Assembly (NCBI RefSeq): GCF_004217545.1
Contig: NZ_SHKY01000001.1
Coordinates: 4,526,001 to 4,590,000, forward strand
Origin: Krasilnikovia cinnamomea
GTDB taxonomy: Bacteria > Actinomycetota > Actinomycetes > Mycobacteriales > Micromonosporaceae
Direction: 5' to 3'
DNA: 64,000 nucleotides
Shown here piece after piece: positions 51,313-60,805 of this stretch. The notes under the pieces were generated by a model that had not been told where the DNA came from, ran no database searches, and saw nothing but the letters and a program-made list of their open reading frames with translations. Each line of letters starts with the position of its first letter. Within the stretch, counting starts at the first letter, position 1. The position numbers were made by a program, and so were the translations under genes.

Positions 51313-52229
51313 GACGGCACTCCGGTGGTGAGCGCGCGGTACTCGACCGCGTCGCGGGTCTGGTCGACGAAGGCCTCCTCCAGCGAGGCCTGCTGTGCGG
51401 TGAGTTCGAGCAGGGTGATGCGCGCCGCGGCGGCCAGCCGGCCGATCCGGTCGGTCGTGGACCCCGCCACGGTCAGCGTCTCGCCCCCGTCGAACGAGAC
51501 GTCGACCCCCGGCCCGGACAGCCGGGCGGCGAGTGCTTCGGGGTGGGTGGTGCGTACCCGCACCACGCCGCGGTCGCGGGCACGGATGAACTCCGCCACG
51601 CCGGTGTCGGCGATCAGCCGGCCCTGCCCGATGACGATGAGGTGCTGGGCGGTGAGGGCCATCTCGTTCATCAGGTGGGAGGAGACGAAGACCGTACGGC
51701 CCTCGGCGGCGAGGTCCCGCAGCAGCGTGCGCACCCAGCGGATGCCCTCGGTGTCCAGGCCGTTCAGCGGCTCGTCGAGGACGACGGTGCGCGGATCGCC
51801 CAGCAGCGCGGTGGCGAGGCCGAGCCGCTGCGCCATCCCGAGCGACAGCCGCCCGGCCCGCCGCCGCGCCGCCCCGGACAACCCGACCGCCTCGATGACG
51901 TCGTCGACGCGGGAGCGGGGGATGCCGCTGGTGCGGGCCAGCGCCAGCAGGTGGTGGAACGCGCTGCGGCCGGGATGGAACGAGCGGGCCTCCAGCAGCG
52001 CGCCGACCTCCCGCAGCGGCGCCGCATGCTCGGCGTACGGCCGGCCGTTCACCAGCACCGCACCGCTCGTGGGAGCGTCCAGCCCCAGAATCATCCGCAT
52101 GGTGGTGGACTTGCCGGCGCCGTTCGGGCCGAGGAAGCCGGTGACCATTCCCGGACGTACGGTGAAGGTCAGGTTGTCGACGGCGAGCTTGTCGCCGTAC
52201 CGCTTCGTCAGGGCGCGTGCCTCGATCAT
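51309..52229 (-). CDS. ABC transporter ATP-binding protein
   Basis: A 306-aa ATPase. Walker A GPNGAGKSTT, signature LSLGMAQRLGLATALLGDP, Walker B TVVLDEPLNGLD and the switch His in VFVSSHLMNEM are all present. The C-terminal ~90 residues follow the drug-exporter subfamily pattern (DAVEYRALTTG end). ATG 52229 is the natural start. It is divergent from the adjacent histidine kinase, whose system probably controls it. Confidence 0.94.
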   Translation of the reverse strand: MIEARALTKRYGDKLAVDNLTFTVRPGMVTGFLGPNGAGKSTTMRMILGLDAPTSGAVLVNGRPYAEHAAPLREVGALLEARSFHPGRSAFHHLLALARTSGIPRSRVDDVIEAVGLSGAARRRAGRLSLGMAQRLGLATALLGDPRTVVLDEPLNGLDTEGIRWVRTLLRDLAAEGRTVFVSSHLMNEMALTAQHLIVIGQGRLIADTGVAEFIRARDRGVVRVRTTHPEALAARLSGPGVDVSFDGGETLTVAGSTTDRIGRLAAAARITLLELTAQQASLEEAFVDQTRDAVEYRALTTGVPS

Positions 52230-52386
52230 CGCTGTCGCTCCTCGTGTCGTCGTGCGGCGTTCACGCTGCCAGCGCACGGCGGCCCGGTCAGTGGGGCGAC
52301 CCGTCGGTCCGGCTTGGGGTTTTCCCCACCCCGGGGGAGGGCCTGCCCGGTGGCCGTCCGGTGCCGGGGGTCCCTACGGTGATCAC

Positions 52387-53670
52387 ATGACCTCGGGCGG
52401 GAACGACGACAAGACGCGCGGATGGCCGCTGGCCGCCGTACGGGCGCTGGCGTCGCCGCACGCCTGGCGGGCGACCTTCCACCTGATGGCCGGGATGTTC
52501 CTGGGCGCCACCACGGCCGCGACCGTGTGGCTGCTGGCCGTGCTGTGCTCGGCCGCCGTGGCCAGCCTCGTGCAGGGACCGACCGGCGACCGGCTGCTCG
52601 CCGTGTTGTATGTGTTCGTCGCCGTGCTGGTCCCGTTGGTCCTGCTGCCGTGTGTGCGGTTCCTCAGCGCGCTGCAGCGCGAACGCTTCCGGGCGTTGCT
52701 GGCCGTCGAGATCGCCGCGCCGCGACACGACCCGGGCACCGGTTGGCTCCGGCTCCTGCGGCCGTGGACCGCCGGGTCCTCGTGGCGGCAACTCGCCTAC
52801 CACCTGCTGGCCCCGCTGCTGGGCGTCCTCGGCGGCGCGGTCGTCGTACTGTGCTGGTCGGCGCCCGTGCTCGCGGCCCTGCCGGACGGCGGCAGATCCT
52901 GGCCGGAGAATGTCGGGTGGTTCGGCGGCGCCGTGGCGTTGCTGCTGGCCGCGCCGTGGGTGGCCCGGGGCCTCGCCGCGGCCGACACGGCCGCGGCGCG
53001 GCGCCTGCTCGGCCCCGACCGCGCCGAGGCGCTCGCCGCGCGGGTCGAGGCGCTGGCGCGCAGCCGGGCCGAGCTGGCGGACGCCGCCGACGCCGAACGC
53101 CGCCGGATCGAACGGGACCTGCACGACGGCGTGCAGCAACGCCTCGTCTACCTGGCGATGCGGCTGGGCATGGCCCGCGCCGCCCTGAGTGACGCCGCGC
53201 CGCAGGTCCGGGACGTCATCGCCGAGGCCCACGACGAGGCCACGGCCGCCCTGGCGGAACTGCGCGACTTCGTGCGCGGCCTGCATCCGGCCGTGCTCAA
53301 CGACCGGGGACTCGACGCGGCGCTCTCCGGCGTCGCCGCGCGGGCGCCGCTGCCGGTGAAGCTGCGCGTCGAGGTGGCGCGGCGCTGTTCGCCGAGCATC
53401 GAGGCGATCGCCTACTTCGCGGTGTCCGAGGCGCTGACGAACGTCGCCAAGCACGCCGACGCCAGCCGGGCCGAGGTCGTGGCGCGACGCGCCGGTGACC
53501 GGCTGGTCGTCACGGTCACCGACGACGGTCGCGGCGGCGCCTCGGCCGACGGCGCGGGAACCGGGCTACGCGGCCTGGCGCAGCGGGTGGCCGCCGTCGA
53601 CGGCGCTCTGACCGTGGTGAGCCCGGCGGGCGGCCCGACAACCGTTACCGTGGAGATCCCATGCGAGTAG
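52387..53670 (+). CDS. Two-component sensor histidine kinase (NarL-type partner)
   Basis: A 427-aa membrane kinase. Four to five hydrophobic segments (residues ~30-100 and ~135-195) form the sensor part. The HisKA_3 box is AERRRIERDLHDGVQQRLVY, with the phospho-His in DLHDGVQQR, and the HATPase region contains SEALTNVAKHADASRAEVVA and TVTDDGRGGASADGAGTGLR. It overlaps the response-regulator start by 10 bases. It is divergent from the ABC genes with 157 bases between starts. Confidence 0.94.
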   Translation: MTSGGNDDKTRGWPLAAVRALASPHAWRATFHLMAGMFLGATTAATVWLLAVLCSAAVASLVQGPTGDRLLAVLYVFVAVLVPLVLLPCVRFLSALQRERFRALLAVEIAAPRHDPGTGWLRLLRPWTAGSSWRQLAYHLLAPLLGVLGGAVVVLCWSAPVLAALPDGGRSWPENVGWFGGAVALLLAAPWVARGLAAADTAAARRLLGPDRAEALAARVEALARSRAELADAADAERRRIERDLHDGVQQRLVYLAMRLGMARAALSDAAPQVRDVIAEAHDEATAALAELRDFVRGLHPAVLNDRGLDAALSGVAARAPLPVKLRVEVARRCSPSIEAIAYFAVSEALTNVAKHADASRAEVVARRAGDRLVVTVTDDGRGGASADGAGTGLRGLAQRVAAVDGALTVVSPAGGPTTVTVEIPCE

Positions 53671-54299
53671 TCCTGGCCGAAGATTCCGTCCTGCTGCGCG
53701 CCGGTCTCACGAAACTGCTCACCGACGGTGGCTTCGAGGTCGTCGCGGCGGTGCCCGACGCCGAGGAGTTGCTGGCCGCCGTCGACGCGCACCGGCCCGA
53801 CATCGTGGTGGTCGACGTGCGGATGCCGCCGACCCACACGGACGAGGGCATCCGGGCGGCGCTCGTCATCCGGCGCCAGCACCCGAAGGTCGCGGTGTGC
53901 GTGCTCTCCCAGTACGTGGAGGAGCGGTACGCCACCGATCTGCTGTCGGTCGACACGCGCGGCATCGGCTACCTGTTGAAGGACCGGGTCGCGCACGTGT
54001 CCGACTTCCTCGACGCGCTGCGCCGGGTGGCCGCCGGTGGCACGGCGCTGGACCCCGAGGTGGTCGCCCAGCTCCTCGTGCGCCGCAACGACCCGATGGG
54101 CCGCCTGACCCCCCGGGAGCAGGAGGTGCTGCGGCTGATGGCGGAGGGCCGGTCCAACACCGGCATCACCGAGGCGCTGCGGGTCAGCCACAGCGCGGTG
54201 GAGAAGTACGTGAGCAACATCTTCACCAAACTCGACCTGCCGCCCACGGACACCGACCACCGCCGGGTGCTGGCCGTGCTCAGGTACCTCGGCACCTGA
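53661..54299 (+). CDS. Response regulator, NarL/LuxR family
   Basis: A 212-aa regulator. The receiver domain has VVLAEDSVLLRAGL (acidic pocket), the phospho-acceptor Asp in DIVVVDVRMPP, and Lys in IGYLLKDRVAHV. The C-terminal HTH is LTPREQEVLRLMAEGRSNTG then AVEKYVSNIFTKLDLPPTDT. It is translated together with the kinase. The nearby divergent ABC exporter is the most likely target. Confidence 0.95.
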   Translation: MRVVLAEDSVLLRAGLTKLLTDGGFEVVAAVPDAEELLAAVDAHRPDIVVVDVRMPPTHTDEGIRAALVIRRQHPKVAVCVLSQYVEERYATDLLSVDTRGIGYLLKDRVAHVSDFLDALRRVAAGGTALDPEVVAQLLVRRNDPMGRLTPREQEVLRLMAEGRSNTGITEALRVSHSAVEKYVSNIFTKLDLPPTDTDHRRVLAVLRYLGT

Positions 54300-54355
54300 G
54301 CACGGCGTTGCCGCCTCAGGAGGTGGCGAAGAACGGAGTGCGGGCCCGGATCGTC

Positions 54356-55012
54356 CTAGCGGAGCTTGTAGGCGATCAGTGACTTGGTGAGACCCATGGC
54401 CTTCTCCGCCCGCAGCACCGAATCCGGGAAGTACGCGCGCATCTGGGTCTTGTCCAGCAGTTCGATCCAGAGCACCCGGGACAGCGCCTCCGCGCGGGTG
54501 CGGCCCGGCGTGTAGGCCAGCGGCCAGGTGCGGGCCACCTCACGGCGCGCCGCGACCGGCAGGAACTGCATGCCGGGCGCCACCCAGTGCGGCTCGATCG
54601 GGAAGTACCGGTACGGCGTCTGCACCCAGTGCGCGGGCGCCAGCGCGTGCACCGACTCGGCGAACCGCAGCCGCCGCTCGTGCCCGCCGACATGCTCGAT
54701 CACCGAGTTGCTGAAGGCGAGGTCGTAGCGGCGGGCGGCGATCGCCTCGGGCAGCGCGCAGGCGTCGCCGTGGCTCACCTCGACCCAGTCCGGCAGCTCG
54801 GCCGGGGGCGCTTCCAGGTTGACCACGTGGACGTGCTTGGGGCGTACCGGGAGCCGGCGCCAGAATCCGACCCGGCCGCCGAGGTCGACCACCGACATCT
54901 CGGGCAGCTCGGGGAACGTCTCCACCAGCCAGCGCGAACGGGCCTCCCGCCGCTTGGCGCCCCACGAGCCGGGGCTGTCGACGAGTCGCCAGCGGAGAGC
55001 GTGAATATTCAC
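54356..55012 (-). CDS. Class I SAM-dependent methyltransferase
   Basis: A 218-aa enzyme with the Rossmann SAM-binding loop VVDLGGRVGFWRRLP (motif I), VHVVNLEAPPAE (acidic end of beta 2), SHGDACALPE and YDLAFSNSVIEHVGGHERRL, typical of a methyltransferase type 11 core. The loop has GGRVG instead of the usual GxGxG. Substrate unknown. It is 9 bases downstream of cutC on the same strand, so the two are probably one transcript. Confidence 0.85.
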   Translation of the reverse strand: MNIHALRWRLVDSPGSWGAKRREARSRWLVETFPELPEMSVVDLGGRVGFWRRLPVRPKHVHVVNLEAPPAELPDWVEVSHGDACALPEAIAARRYDLAFSNSVIEHVGGHERRLRFAESVHALAPAHWVQTPYRYFPIEPHWVAPGMQFLPVAARREVARTWPLAYTPGRTRAEALSRVLWIELLDKTQMRAYFPDSVLRAEKAMGLTKSLIAYKLR

Positions 55013-55021
55013 TGCGGCAGA

Positions 55022-55705
55022 TTACTGGACGGTCTGCAGCCAGTCCCGCCACCGCCGTACCTCGCCCGGGTCGATCGGCGACGCCCAGGTGCGGTCGCGG
55101 CGTACCGCCGTGCCGGTGTGGAAGGCGTCGACGCCGCCGCCGAGCAACGGTGCGAGGTGGTGCTCGCGGAGCGCGCCACCGGCGACGATGCGCGGCCTGC
55201 GGGCCGTCTTCGCCTCCGTGATCAGCGTGTCGAGTCCTTCCGCGACACCGGACGGACAGCCGGAGGTGAGTACCGCGTCCAGCCCGCCGAGCCCCTCGAT
55301 GGCCTGCCAGGCCGCCCGCCGGTCCGTGGCGTGGTCCAGCGCCTTGTGGAAGGTCCAGGCGCAGCCGTCGAGCACGGCCAGCACGGCATGCAGCGACGCG
55401 AGGTCGACCTCGCCGCTCGCGTCGAGGAAGCCGAGCACGAACTCCTCGGCGCCCGCGGCCCGCAGCGCGTCGATCGACCGGCGCAGGGAGTCCAGGTCTC
55501 CGGCGGCGAAGCCGTCCTGTTGCCGCAGCATGACGCGGATCGGAAGGTCGATCTCCGCGCGTACGGCGGCGAAGGTCTGCACGGTCGGCGTGAGCCCGAG
55601 GCGGTGCATGTCGCTCGCCAGTTCGACCCGGTCGGCGCCGCCGGCCGCCGCGTGCCCCGCGTCGGTGGCATCGAGGGCGATCACTTCGAGAAGGGCCTGT
55701 GGCAT
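55022..55705 (-). CDS. cutC: CutC family protein
   Basis: A 227-aa TIM-barrel protein of the CutC family. ALLEVIALDATDAGHAAAGG and ADRVELASDMHRLGLTPTVQ at the N-terminus, LPIRVMLRQQDGFA, TFHKALDHATDRRAAW and GLDAVLTSGC are family features. CutC was linked to copper homeostasis in E. coli, but its biochemical activity is unsettled. It is divergent from the RTX-repeat gene across a 214-base region that is less GC-rich than the surroundings. Confidence 0.92.
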   Translation of the reverse strand: MPQALLEVIALDATDAGHAAAGGADRVELASDMHRLGLTPTVQTFAAVRAEIDLPIRVMLRQQDGFAAGDLDSLRRSIDALRAAGAEEFVLGFLDASGEVDLASLHAVLAVLDGCAWTFHKALDHATDRRAAWQAIEGLGGLDAVLTSGCPSGVAEGLDTLITEAKTARRPRIVAGGALREHHLAPLLGGGVDAFHTGTAVRRDRTWASPIDPGEVRRWRDWLQTVQ

Positions 55706-55919
55706 GGTGCGATCATGTCACGAAATCCGCTTTATTTTTAGTAAACCTTCCAGTACGGATGGCCGACCTGCACCATAAGTCCATCTTTTCGTATTTGCGC
55801 CAATGGTCTGAGTGGACCGTCCACAGTAGCCGTTTGCCGACAATGGGGCTGAAATTCGAAGGACCCTCGCGTACGATGCGCTGGCTTGATCAACGTCCAA
55901 CATCGAAACGGGGTTCTGC

Positions 55920-56990
55920 ATGTCCCTGCTCCACCGGAAGGTGCTGGCCGGTTTCGGCACCACCGTCGCGGCTGTCGCCTCCACCGCGTTCCTCGCGAGC
56001 CCGGCTCAGGCCGCTTCGGCCGGATACGCCCAGGTCGTCGGCTCGTCCACCGTCCAGTTCAACGCCCAGAAGGGCAAGGCCAACAGCCTGACCATCACCA
56101 TCAAGGGCCGGACGGTCACACTCGACGACAAGGTCGCCCTCAAGGCCGGCAAGGGCTGCAAGGCGGTCAAGGGCGACAAGACGAAGGTCAAGTGCACGAC
56201 GTCGAAGAAGACCAAGACCCTCAACGTCTCGCTCGGTGACAAGAACGACACGGTGACCAACAAGACCGGCGTCTACCTCCTGGTGAACGGCGGGTCCGGC
56301 AACGACACCCTCAACGGTGGCAGCGGCAAGGACGAGCTGCAGGGCGGCTCCGGCAACGACAAGCTGATCGGCAACGGCGGCAACGACCGGCTCTACGGCC
56401 AGTCGGGCGCCGACACCGCCTTCGGCAAGTCCGGCAACGACCTGATCGCCGGCGGTACCGGAAACGACACGCTCGGTGGCGACACCGGCAACGACGAGAT
56501 CGTCGGCGAGAGCGGCAACGACTCGCTGTACGGCTCCTCGGGCATCGACACGCTGGTCGGCGGCACCGGGGCGGACAAGATCTCGGCGGGCGACGGCGAC
56601 GACATCGTCGACGGCGAGGCCGGCGTCGACAACATCTCGGGTGGCAACGGCAACGACGTCATCCTCGGCGGTGCCGACAACGACAGGATCGACGCGGGCG
56701 CGGGCGACGACGTCGTCTTCGGCCAGGCCGGAAACGACACGATCTTCGGCCGCGCGGGCATCGACCTCCTGGCCGGCGAGGAGGTCGACGATGACCTCAA
56801 GCCGACCGGCAACGCCGCGGCCGTTGACATGATCGACGGCGGGGACGACCTGGACCTGTGCTTCGCGGCGGCCGGCCGCGCGGACAACTGCGAGAACCCG
56901 GCCGAGCCCCCGGCTTCGATGAGCTTCGCGCCCGTCCAGCAGAAGGCCGTGGCCAGCCTCTCGGCCGACCTCGCGAAGGCCACCAAGTAA
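55920..56990 (+). CDS. Secreted RTX-type calcium-binding repeat protein
   Basis: A 356-aa exported protein. The signal peptide (MSLLHRKVLAGFGTTVAAVA, then STAFLASPAQA) precedes a Lys-rich region with two Cys. From about residue 125 to 285 there are many GGxGxDx(L/I)x nonapeptides (GGSGNDTLNGGSGKDELQGG and onward), which form a calcium-binding beta-roll. The C-terminus has two Cys (DLCFAAAGRADNC). No catalytic domain is seen, so a structural or surface role is likely. A GC-rich terminator hairpin follows. Confidence 0.92.
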   Translation: MSLLHRKVLAGFGTTVAAVASTAFLASPAQAASAGYAQVVGSSTVQFNAQKGKANSLTITIKGRTVTLDDKVALKAGKGCKAVKGDKTKVKCTTSKKTKTLNVSLGDKNDTVTNKTGVYLLVNGGSGNDTLNGGSGKDELQGGSGNDKLIGNGGNDRLYGQSGADTAFGKSGNDLIAGGTGNDTLGGDTGNDEIVGESGNDSLYGSSGIDTLVGGTGADKISAGDGDDIVDGEAGVDNISGGNGNDVILGGADNDRIDAGAGDDVVFGQAGNDTIFGRAGIDLLAGEEVDDDLKPTGNAAAVDMIDGGDDLDLCFAAAGRADNCENPAEPPASMSFAPVQQKAVASLSADLAKATK

Positions 56991-57005
56991 GGACAGCAGC
57001 ACCGA

Positions 57006-57066
57006 CGGCGGCCCGGCCGGGCGGTGCCCGTACCTGATCGGTACGGGCATCGCCGCCGGGCCGCCG
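57006..57066 (+). terminator. Long terminator hairpin after the RTX gene
   Basis: CGGCGGCCCGG (57006-57016) pairs with CCGGGCCGCCG (57056-57066), and inside it GGCGGTGCCCGTACC pairs with GGTACGGGCATCGCC with one wobble. It starts 17 bases after the stop codon. Confidence 0.8.
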
Positions 57067-57163
57067 CGGTGTTTCGCCCGCCCGCCGCAGCGCCTGACGG
57101 CAGGGCGGGCGTCGGCCCGAAACGGGGGTCGCCGCGCGGGCCGCCGCCCGGCAGACTGTGCCG

Positions 57164-57625
57164 ATGATCCGTACGCTCGCACGCCGCATGGGCCGGAGAC
57201 GCTGGTTCGCCCGGGCGGGCCGCCTCCTGGTGCCCGCCGACCGCCTGGTCAGCCGCCTTACCCGGGGCCGCGTCGTGGCGCTGGGGCTGATCCCGTCGCT
57301 GCTGCTCACCACCACCGGGCGCCGCTCCGGCCTGCCCCGCAGCAACCCCCTGCTGTACGTCCGCGACGGCGACGCCTGGGTGGTGGTCGGCTCGAACTGG
57401 GGTCAGGGGCACCAGCCCGCCTGGGTGCACAACCTCACCGCCGACCCGTCCGCCACGGTCACCGTCGGCGGAGCCGAGCATGCGGTACGCGCCCGCCGGG
57501 TCGACGGCGCCGAGCGGGACCGGTTGTGGGCGCTGCTGGTCGCCGAGTGGCCCGCCTACCCGGCGTACGCCGAGCGGGCCGGCGGCCGCCCGATCGAGGT
57601 GTTCCGCCTGGAACCTTCCACCTGA
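57164..57625 (+). CDS. Nitroreductase/deazaflavin-dependent family protein (DUF385-like)
   Basis: A 153-aa protein with the Ddn-like split-barrel pattern: LLTTTGRRSGLPRSNPLLYV, DGDAWVVVGSNWGQGHQPAW, VHNLTADPSATVTVGGAEHA and AEWPAYPAYAERAGGRPIEV. This family uses deazaflavin F420 in actinobacteria and reduces various substrates. ATG 57164 was chosen; a GTG lies two codons upstream. It stands alone. Confidence 0.88.
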   Translation: MIRTLARRMGRRRWFARAGRLLVPADRLVSRLTRGRVVALGLIPSLLLTTTGRRSGLPRSNPLLYVRDGDAWVVVGSNWGQGHQPAWVHNLTADPSATVTVGGAEHAVRARRVDGAERDRLWALLVAEWPAYPAYAERAGGRPIEVFRLEPST

Positions 57626-57802
57626 CACCGGCGGCCGTCCCAGTCTGAGGCCAGGCTCCCGGGCAAGTGGATCTTCTCAGCATGTCCGGGTGCCCGCCGA
57701 TGGGATCGGTGACACCGGGTTCGGGCGATCAGTCCGGAACGTCGAGATCACACCACGGTGCGGTGATGGATCCCGGTGGCCGTCGCCGGGCCCGGCAAGG
57801 GT

Positions 57803-59341
57803 ATGGACCAGACGAGCGCCTCGCACCACCGCAAGCCCCGTCCGTCGGTGCTGCCGCGCCGGATCCGGCTGGTGCTCGCCGCGACCACGGCCGCGACGGT
57901 GACCGGTGTCACGCTGACCGCGCTGCCCGCGGCCGCGGCCACCAGGACGGTGTCGCTGCAGGGCGAGGCCATGACGATCTCCTCCGCGCACGGGGGCGAC
58001 TACCGCGACCGCCGGGCCTCCGGTGGCCGGGCGCTGGCCATCTGGCACCGGGCGACCGCGTCCGCGACACTGAACACCCCCGTGCGCGCGACCAGGCTGC
58101 AGGTGACCGCGATGGGCGGCCGGTGCGGCACCGCCGTCCCGCAGATGCGGGTGACCGTCGACGGGGTCACGGCGGGGGTCCGGCGCGTGTCCGCGACCCG
58201 CTGGACGACCTACACCTTCACCGGCTCCTGGGCGGCCGGCAAGCGCCGGGTCGGGATCACCTTCCTCAATCCGTACGGCACCAAGAAGTGCGACCGCTTC
58301 GTCGAGGTCGACCGGGTCGTCGCGGCCGGCACCGCAACCGCCCCGACCGCCCCGCCGGTCCCGGCCGAGAAGACCGCCCCGGCCGGGTTCGTCACCCGGT
58401 CCGGCAGCAAGCTCATGCTCGGCGGCAAGCCGTTCAAGTACGTCGGCCTCAACGCGTACGGCATGTCGGGGTGTGACGGCCGGGCGTGGAGTGACACGCA
58501 GCTGGCCGACTACTTCGCCCGGCTGGCCCCGAACACGGTCACCCGGACCTGGGCGTTCCGGCCGTTCGGCACCGCCGCGCTGGACCGGATCGTCGCCGCC
58601 GCCGCGGCGCACCAGCAGAAGGTCATCTTCACGCTCGCGGACGGCCGCAACTACTGCGGCGAGCACGACGGCGCCGTGGTGCCCGAGGGCGGCGACAAGT
58701 CCACGGCCTGGTACGCGGGCGGCTACCGGACGAACTACCTGCCGTGGGTTACGACGGTCGTCTCCCGGTTCAAGGACGACCCCACGGTCGCGATGTGGGA
58801 GATGATCAACGAGCCGGGCTCCTTCTCCTCCGCCGCGTACACCGACGCGCTGGTCAAGGGGTTCTTCGACACCACCGCCGCGAAGATCAAGTCGATCGAC
58901 CCGAACCACCTGGTCGGCACCGGCGTGCTGTCGGAGGACATGAAGGGCACCGGCGACTACGCCACCCTGCACGCTTCGCCGCACATCGACGTCGCCTCGC
59001 TGCACGAGTACGAGTACGACTGGAACGCCAGCAACTCGATCATCACCGGCCACCTGGCCCGGGTGCTGGCGCAACTGGCGCCGGTCGGCAAGCCGGTGAT
59101 CATCGGCGAGACCGGGGTGCAGGCCGGTCCGGGCTGCCGGACCAGCGTGACCAGCCGCAACAGCGCGATCTCGCGGAAGCTCACCGGGTACACCGCCTAC
59201 CCGGCGGTCGCCGGGGTCAACGTGTGGAGCGTCGTGCAGTACGACCCGTGGAGTCGCGAGCGGTGCCCGCTGGAGATGCCCGCTAACGACCCGGTCCTGT
59301 CCACGGTCCGCAGCGTGCAGGCCGGACTCAACGGCGAGTAG
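57803..59341 (+). CDS. Secreted GH5-like glycoside hydrolase with N-terminal carbohydrate-binding domain
   Basis: A protein of about 512 aa. A long basic leader and a Sec helix (RIRLVLAATTAATVTGVTLT) are followed by a beta-sandwich domain of ~120 residues (VSLQGEAMTISSAHGGDYRD...), likely carbohydrate-binding. After a Thr/Pro linker comes a GH5-type catalytic barrel: YVGLNAYGMSGCDGR, the acid/base Glu in AMWEMINEPGSF and the nucleophile Glu in VIIGETGVQAG. A beta-mannanase is a reasonable guess, but the substrate cannot be read. The start may instead be GTG 57776. Confidence 0.85.
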   Translation: MDQTSASHHRKPRPSVLPRRIRLVLAATTAATVTGVTLTALPAAAATRTVSLQGEAMTISSAHGGDYRDRRASGGRALAIWHRATASATLNTPVRATRLQVTAMGGRCGTAVPQMRVTVDGVTAGVRRVSATRWTTYTFTGSWAAGKRRVGITFLNPYGTKKCDRFVEVDRVVAAGTATAPTAPPVPAEKTAPAGFVTRSGSKLMLGGKPFKYVGLNAYGMSGCDGRAWSDTQLADYFARLAPNTVTRTWAFRPFGTAALDRIVAAAAAHQQKVIFTLADGRNYCGEHDGAVVPEGGDKSTAWYAGGYRTNYLPWVTTVVSRFKDDPTVAMWEMINEPGSFSSAAYTDALVKGFFDTTAAKIKSIDPNHLVGTGVLSEDMKGTGDYATLHASPHIDVASLHEYEYDWNASNSIITGHLARVLAQLAPVGKPVIIGETGVQAGPGCRTSVTSRNSAISRKLTGYTAYPAVAGVNVWSVVQYDPWSRERCPLEMPANDPVLSTVRSVQAGLNGE

Positions 59342-59425
59342 CTCAAACGCCTCGTCGAGGCGGGAGTGCTGGAGCGGCCCGCACCGGCCTCCGGGACGAC
59401 TCCTGATCCCGGCGGGACGCGGCGC

Positions 59426-60805
59426 TCAGCCGCCGTGGAAGACGCAGCCCACCCGGGCGCCGTCGCCCACGCTGACCACACCGACGTCCGGGTCGGCGCT
59501 GCCGCGCACGAAGCCGCCCGCGTAGCCGTCCTCGGCGTGCACGCCCGGCTCGCTCAGATACAACCCCCAGTTGAGGAACAGGTCGCGCACCCCGCCCGCG
59601 CCGTCCGGGAACGGCTCGGCGATCGGGCGGACCCGCTGCTGCACCACGTACGGGCCGTCCACGGCGGCGGCGACCTGACGTTCCCACTCGGCCGGGCTCG
59701 CTCGCCAGCCCGCGACGACGCCGCTGCCGCCGTGCAGCAGGGTCGGCTTGAGGACCAGTTCGTCCTGGCGGGCCACGGCGTAGGACAGCAGGTCGACCCG
59801 GGTGCCGCCGGGGTCCGTGGCGTGCGGGCGCACGTACCGGGTCCACGGCAGGAGCCGGTCGAGGCAGGCCTGCTCGCCGGCGTCGAACTCCCCGCGGTGC
59901 CGGTCGTCGGAGAGCATCGCCAGGGTGCCCTTGTTGCCGTACAGCTCCGCGTCGAGGCGGCTGACCAGGCCCACCCGGCCCCGCTCGACCGCGGTCAGCA
60001 ACGGCTCCAACTGGTCGGCGACCGCGTCGGTCAGGTCCTCGGGCAGGAAGTAGCGCAACACGATGTCGACCGGGCGGCCCGCGACGGCCGGGCGGCCGTT
60101 CGGGTAGGTGAACTCGCCGAGGTGGCAGGCGATCCCCTCGACGCCGTAGCCGGCCAGCTTCCCCGCAAGCACGCGCAGCCGGGGCCCCACGATCGCGAAG
60201 TTGTCCACGGTGTCCACCACGGCGACCACCGGCGCCCGCCCGCTCGGCAGCACGGCGGCGCACTCGGCGAGCATCGTCTGCACCATGCCGCCCAGCGTGT
60301 CCCGGAAGCCGAGCCCGTGGCGCCCGGCGAACTCCCGCAGCGGCGGGTACGCCAGCATCGCCCGGTTGATGTCGGCGTTCTCGAACCCGCCGAGCGCGCT
60401 GGTGATGTTGAATTCGAGCAGCTGGAACCGCGTGCCGTCGTGGTAGAGGTCGGCGCGCCCGAGCGGGTGCAGGGCGCCGGTGCGGGCACTGCGCGCGGTC
60501 AGCGCCCGCTGCTGGGCGGTCATCCCGACCGCCTCGGCCAGGGCGGTGACGCTGCCACCGAACACCCGCTCGGGCAGCGACCGCAGCAGGCCGTAGATCG
60601 TCCGGAGATCGAGCGTGAGCGCCGCGCGCTCGTCCGCACCGAGAAACGCGGGCCCGTTCAGCAGCCGCCCCCGGTACGCCAGGGTCAGCTCGGCGTTGTC
60701 CCGGGCGGCGGCCGCCGGGTCACCGGGCGCCGCCCGCGCCAGCCGAGCGGCGTAGGCGTGACCCAGCGCCGAGCGGCGCACCTCGGGCGGGCTGGTGGTC
60801 GTCAT
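59426..60805 (-). CDS. ATP-grasp family protein (circularly permuted type)
   Basis: A 459-aa protein. YHDGTRFQLLEFNITSALGG, VSRLDAELYGNKGTLAMLSD and the nucleotide loop DELVLKPTLLHGGSGVVAGW, then VVQQRVRPIAEPFPDGAG, match circularly permuted ATP-grasp proteins, which join a carboxylate to an amine using ATP. The C-terminus GVVSVGDGARVGCVF is typical. ATG 60805 overlaps the stop of the MFS gene (ATGA). With that exporter it may make and export a small peptide; the product is unknown. Confidence 0.8.
   Translation of the reverse strand: MTTTSPPEVRRSALGHAYAARLARAAPGDPAAAARDNAELTLAYRGRLLNGPAFLGADERAALTLDLRTIYGLLRSLPERVFGGSVTALAEAVGMTAQQRALTARSARTGALHPLGRADLYHDGTRFQLLEFNITSALGGFENADINRAMLAYPPLREFAGRHGLGFRDTLGGMVQTMLAECAAVLPSGRAPVVAVVDTVDNFAIVGPRLRVLAGKLAGYGVEGIACHLGEFTYPNGRPAVAGRPVDIVLRYFLPEDLTDAVADQLEPLLTAVERGRVGLVSRLDAELYGNKGTLAMLSDDRHRGEFDAGEQACLDRLLPWTRYVRPHATDPGGTRVDLLSYAVARQDELVLKPTLLHGGSGVVAGWRASPAEWERQVAAAVDGPYVVQQRVRPIAEPFPDGAGGVRDLFLNWGLYLSEPGVHAEDGYAGGFVRGSADPDVGVVSVGDGARVGCVFHGG

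Noticed and set aside
56290..56790. Short tandem repeats that could suggest a CRISPR or satellite
   Set aside because: They are the coding repeats of the calcium-binding GGxGxD nonapeptides; the spacing is 27 bases and the frame is kept.
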